Origin: Escarpia spicata
Taxonomy: Eukaryota > Annelida > Polychaeta > Sabellida > Siboglinidae
Direction: 5' to 3'
Length of the DNA stretch: 64,000 nt
NCBI GenBank assembly: GCA_963995525.1
Contig: OZ023209.1
Location: 31,040,066-31,104,065 of the forward strand
Under the pieces are notes generated by a model. That model worked only from the letters and a program-made list of their open reading frames with translations, did not search any database and was not told the origin of the DNA. The position numbers and the translations under genes are program-made. This document shows, piece by piece, positions 40,006-64,000 of the stretch (positions are counted from its first letter, which is position 1; every line of letters starts with the position of its first letter).

Positions 40006-40226
40006 AGGGGCGCTTAGATCGCGCCTCTCTCCTCCGATTACCATCGAATTGCCCAGAATCGTCAACGAAGTGCGCGTGGCATTCGACGATTTTACATCCG
40101 AGGTCAGCCGTGAGCGAGCCGGGAGATAACGCGGGCGTTGTGGGGCTGTTGTCAGTTACTGGAGGGCACGGTGTACCGGGAGGACCTCGCTCAGTTTTAG
40201 CCACCACGATCTTCATGTCTTCGTAG
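40006..40226 (-). other. Possible orphan coding exon
   Basis: GC-richer than its surroundings. Minus frame YEDMKIVVAKTERGPPGTPC and LTADLGCKIVECHAHFVDD is bounded by an acceptor-like GTAGCAG (just above 40226) and a donor-like CCCCT|GTGAGC. No family recognised; it could be an exon of an unseen gene or a transposon relic. Confidence 0.3.
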
Positions 40227-40654
40227 CTGCTACGATGTCAAATGGTATCAACAGTTTCCGACTAACGGAAGTCCCCGTTGAATTCCCCCATGGGTGACGT
40301 TGTCGTTAACGTTGTCGATATAGACTATTTCCGATAAGTTATCGAGAAGATAGATTAATTGTAACACAAGCAGTTATTTATGGAACTTAACATAAATGTT
40401 TAACATAATTTAATTTTGATATAGATTCTAAACATTTTGTATACTAGCATTGCATTTGCAATATGTCATTCGCCAAATTAAAATGTTAAACCTAGTAGAG
40501 GTGGCATTGATCTATACAAATTAATTACGGTGTCAGTTGTCTGGAATAAGCATGGGGCCTAATGGTACCGCTGAACGTCTGACTAGCACCGGCCGGAGTT
40601 AACTGGCTTGTTGCGCGACGGTTTACTCACTAAGTGGAGTGTCCGTTTCTTCTC

Positions 40655-41385
40655 ATATCGTATTTTCTTCTTCTTCTTCCCCTTGCTCCCTTGCGGGGTG
40701 GGGTCCACGTCACTCGGTAGCTTCTTCCACTTTTCTTGTCAGTTCTTTCCACCTCTCTATCTCTCTATCTCTCTATCTCTCTATCTCTCGCCAGCCCTCC
40801 CCAGGTCTCGTTTTATGCTGTCGTTCCATTTAAGCCTTGGTCTTCCTCTCCTTCGTCTGCCACCCTCTTCTACTTTCCACGCTCTTTTCGCCAGTCTGTC
40901 TTCACCCATTCTATGTACATGCCCCGCCCATCTCATTCTGTTACTGGCTATTTTCCTCTTCAGGTGTTTTTTTCATTCCAATCTCCTCTCTCAATTCCTT
41001 CATCTTCATTCTATCCTCTCGCGTTACTCTACATATTCTTCTGACCCAGTTGTTTTCTGCTACCTGTAGTTTCTCCCCCTGTCTCTCTGTCAGTGGCAGT
41101 GTTCCCAACCCATATATACAGGCTGATACAACGCAGGCTTCCAACACTTTTCCTTTCATTTGTTTCTTCAGTTTTCTGTCCCACATAATGCCTTCTACCC
41201 TCTTCCATGCTGCTGCTCCTGCTTGCACCCTCCTCTGTATTTCTTTACTACTCCTTCCATCCTCACACACTGTACCGCCCAGGTATACACAGCTGTTAAT
41301 TTGTTTAATGGTCTTTCCGTCAACAACTACATGCAGATCTACCTCCTGTTCACCTATCCACATTACTTCAGTATCCACATTACTT
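40655..41385 (-). pseudogene. RTE-like LINE 3' fragment
   Basis: Minus strand encodes the RT C-terminal region: TEVMWIGEQEVDLHVVVDGK, NSCVYLGGTVCEDGRSS, QVAENNWVRRICRVTREDR, then after a frameshift at a T-run near 40970 RMRWAGHVHRMGEDRLAKRA and an Arg-rich tail. 5'-truncated. A (CTCTAT)n tract lies at 40753-40790. Confidence 0.88.
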
Positions 41386-42437
41386 CAGTTTACTTAGTTT
41401 CTTCTCATATTGCGTATGTTTTATTTGCTTTTGCGGGTATTGTATGAGGATTCAAAGTCTGAGTCTCAAATATGATATTGATCTACAGTGTATATGAAAT
41501 ATTGGTTTAATAAATTATCTTAGTACAGTCATCCGACGCACTCCATTATCTTTTCCACTCTTCAACTTTCGTCTCTTCCCTTCTCAATACTGCACCGTTT
41601 GCCATTTTCTGCGGTCTTGTGCATCAGGCGTAATACCGATCTGCGCATGTCTCGCCTATAGGCATCCACGAAGCGCATATATAGACTGTGGGCACATATT
41701 GTACTAAAACACGTATTGTACATAACATAATGTGGAATACGTCCGTCTTCCATGGGCCAGACATGGCTGATCTACTGCAGACGTAACCGACTTAGCTACG
41801 CAAACATACTGCATGGGGAAGCTTGCACGCTCGACGACGTCCTAATTTGGTGCGTGCGTGCGTGCGTGCGTGCGTGCGTACGTGCGTACGTGCGTGCGTG
41901 CGTGCGTGCGTGTACACAGGAGGCTTGGAGCAGAAAACCAAGGAATTTGAATCAGCACGAGAACAACAGAAACCAGATCGTTACCCTTAACAGGGAAAGT
42001 ACCTCAGAGAGAGTTGATCGAGAAAAAACACTTTGCGGTCGCTGTCAGCGTCCCCTCACAACCTCAGACCCGTGTTGGTACACCCAGAGCAGGCCTTCGT
42101 TCAGAAAAAATGATGTTTGCATCCTCGATTCTCCAGGCTCCGTGATGTGGCGCCAAGTTTTGTTGGACAGGCTTGAATCGATAGATGGCGACACCATATG
42201 CATATGGCTTCCGCTCTTCTATGCGTTATTTCTACTCCCGCCGAGCACCAATATTCCTTTTTATTTATTAAACAACTGTAGGATTGATTAAGGATGATTA
42301 AATTCCACTTGGTGCCACAAAAAGTTGTATGTCGTCAGAGCCTACACGTATCTTCGTTATATGTCCTTCCTGACAATATCTAATAAATTAATATGTAGGA
42401 AAATAGGGTCGGCAAATACTAACTTCACATGCAGACC
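41386..42437. other. Intergenic, includes (GTGC)n at 41851-41912
   Basis: A 179-codon plus frame (41752-42291) runs through the (GTGC)n tract and has no recognisable domain, so I do not call it a gene. The last ~100 nt lead into the MCM6 promoter. Confidence 0.55.
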
Positions 42438-42475
42438 GGCGGGAAATTAGGTCACGTGACTAATTCCGCGCGAAA
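42438..42475 (+). promoter_or_regulatory. MCM6 promoter: two E2F-like sites and an E-box
   Basis: GGCGGGAAA at 42438-42446 and GCGCGAAA at 42468-42475 match the E2F core (TTTSSCGC in either orientation), with CACGTG at 42453-42458 between them. They lie 60-97 nt upstream of the MCM6 start codon. MCM genes are established E2F targets, so site and context agree; binding is inferred. Confidence 0.7.
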
Positions 42476-42534
42476 CACTCGTTTATTGGCTTTGTTGAGT
42501 TGTTGTTCTTGATCTGTGTAAGAAAGTTGAAACT

Positions 42535-63322
<20,788 letters not shown>

Positions 63323-63639
63323 TAAGACTCCCAGCTCTGGTGGAGCGAGTGTTGTATCATGTCCTCTTACGTAGTACCAGTGTCTACATAGGCAGGTTGC
63401 TCGAGGTGGGCGCTCATAGATCAGAGTAACTGCTGATGCAGCACTTGAATGTTTTGTAAATTAAGTCTTTATCCACTTCCCCGTGTGGGGTCGTTTACTT
63501 CCTAACATAAACACCCAGTAGAATGGACCAACAGGTTTTGGTGTATCATCTCTCTTGTAATGATGATTAATGCTGCTGCTCGTGCGTTTAAACAGTATCC
63601 GTAATCCATTTTACATGTCATTAGTCACCCCATTTTGAT

Positions 63640-64000
63640 GCATGAGCTAAGTGTCATGTAAATAGCGTAAAATGGTATATGATCAATGGTGGTCGCTGTA
63701 GGATTTTTGTCATATTGTTGGTCATTGTAAAATGTGTTGTTGGTCACTGTAGGCAGGTGTAGGAGTTCAGTGTCATTGGTCGATGTATGCAGGTGGAGGA
63801 GTTTAGTGTTGTTGGTCGCTGTAGACATGTACATTGTGTTGTCGTTCATTGTAGACAGGTGGAGGGGTTAAGTGTGTTACTGGTCATTGTAGACAGGTGT
63901 ACAGAGGGTTGCTCATCATTGTAGACAGTTGTACATTGTGTTGTTGGTCATTGTAGACAGGTGGAGGAGTTAAGTGTGTTACTGGTTGTTGTAGACAGGT
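63640..64000. repeat. Degenerate tandem repeat in MCM6 intron 9
   Basis: Repeats of GGTCATTGTAGACAGGTG followed by GAGGAGTTAAGTGTGTTACT, irregular period of about 40-60 nt, running off the right edge. Confidence 0.75.

Noticed and set aside
41752..42291. 179-codon plus frame upstream of MCM6
   Set aside because: Runs through a (GTGC)n tract and shows no domain; no support as a gene.

Overview
This is a eukaryotic (animal) genomic window. Evidence: two multi-exon genes with consensus GT-AG introns and consistent intron phases, tRNA-derived SINEs, several families of non-LTR retrotransposons, hAT and TTAA-target DNA transposons with target-site duplications, and long (GT)n/(CA)n tracts. The two genes are animal-type MCM6 and CACHD1. 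The repeat content (RTE-like elements with an endonuclease resembling CFDP2-like proteins, SINEs) suggests an invertebrate bilaterian, perhaps a lophotrochozoan such as a mollusc; the exact taxon is inference.

Layout. (1) Positions 1-12678, minus strand: 16 exons of a CACHD1-type gene (von Willebrand factor A plus Cache domains, a relative of calcium-channel alpha2/delta subunits), running from the signal peptide to about residue 749 and leaving the window at its left edge. Its introns hold a palindromic TTAA-type MITE, two SINEs and a large CA/CAACA satellite. (2) 12.7-42.4 kb: no intact host gene. This is a mosaic of LINE fragments around a tandem segmental duplication (copy A 16777-25292, copy B 26830-35837). 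An RT fragment precedes each copy, in opposite orientations. Each copy contains a 21-bp minisatellite, an internally deleted RTE-like element and a (GT)n tract. Downstream are a truncated hAT fragment, a nearly complete but broken LINE (36123-38912) and an RTE 3' fragment. (3) 42.4-63.3 kb, plus strand: the first nine exons of MCM6 (residues 1-403, through Walker A), preceded by two E2F-like sites and an E-box. The gene continues past the right edge. Introns 1, 2, 3, 5 and 6 each contain a mobile element: a foldback element, a hAT with a nested LINE, a hAT MITE, its inverted relative, and a TTAA-flanked element.

The most unusual feature is in MCM6 intron 8. About 72 tandem 56-bp units fill 4.05 kb (58792-62862), and each unit is the last 48 nt of exon 8 plus the first 8 nt of the intron. 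The intron is therefore an array of copies of its own 5' splice site. Most interior copies carry GC instead of GT at the donor position, while copies near both ends keep GT.

Functionally, MCM6 is a subunit of the MCM2-7 replicative helicase, and its E2F-like promoter sites fit S-phase control. The CACHD1-like protein is a predicted secreted or membrane protein and has no evident functional link to MCM6.
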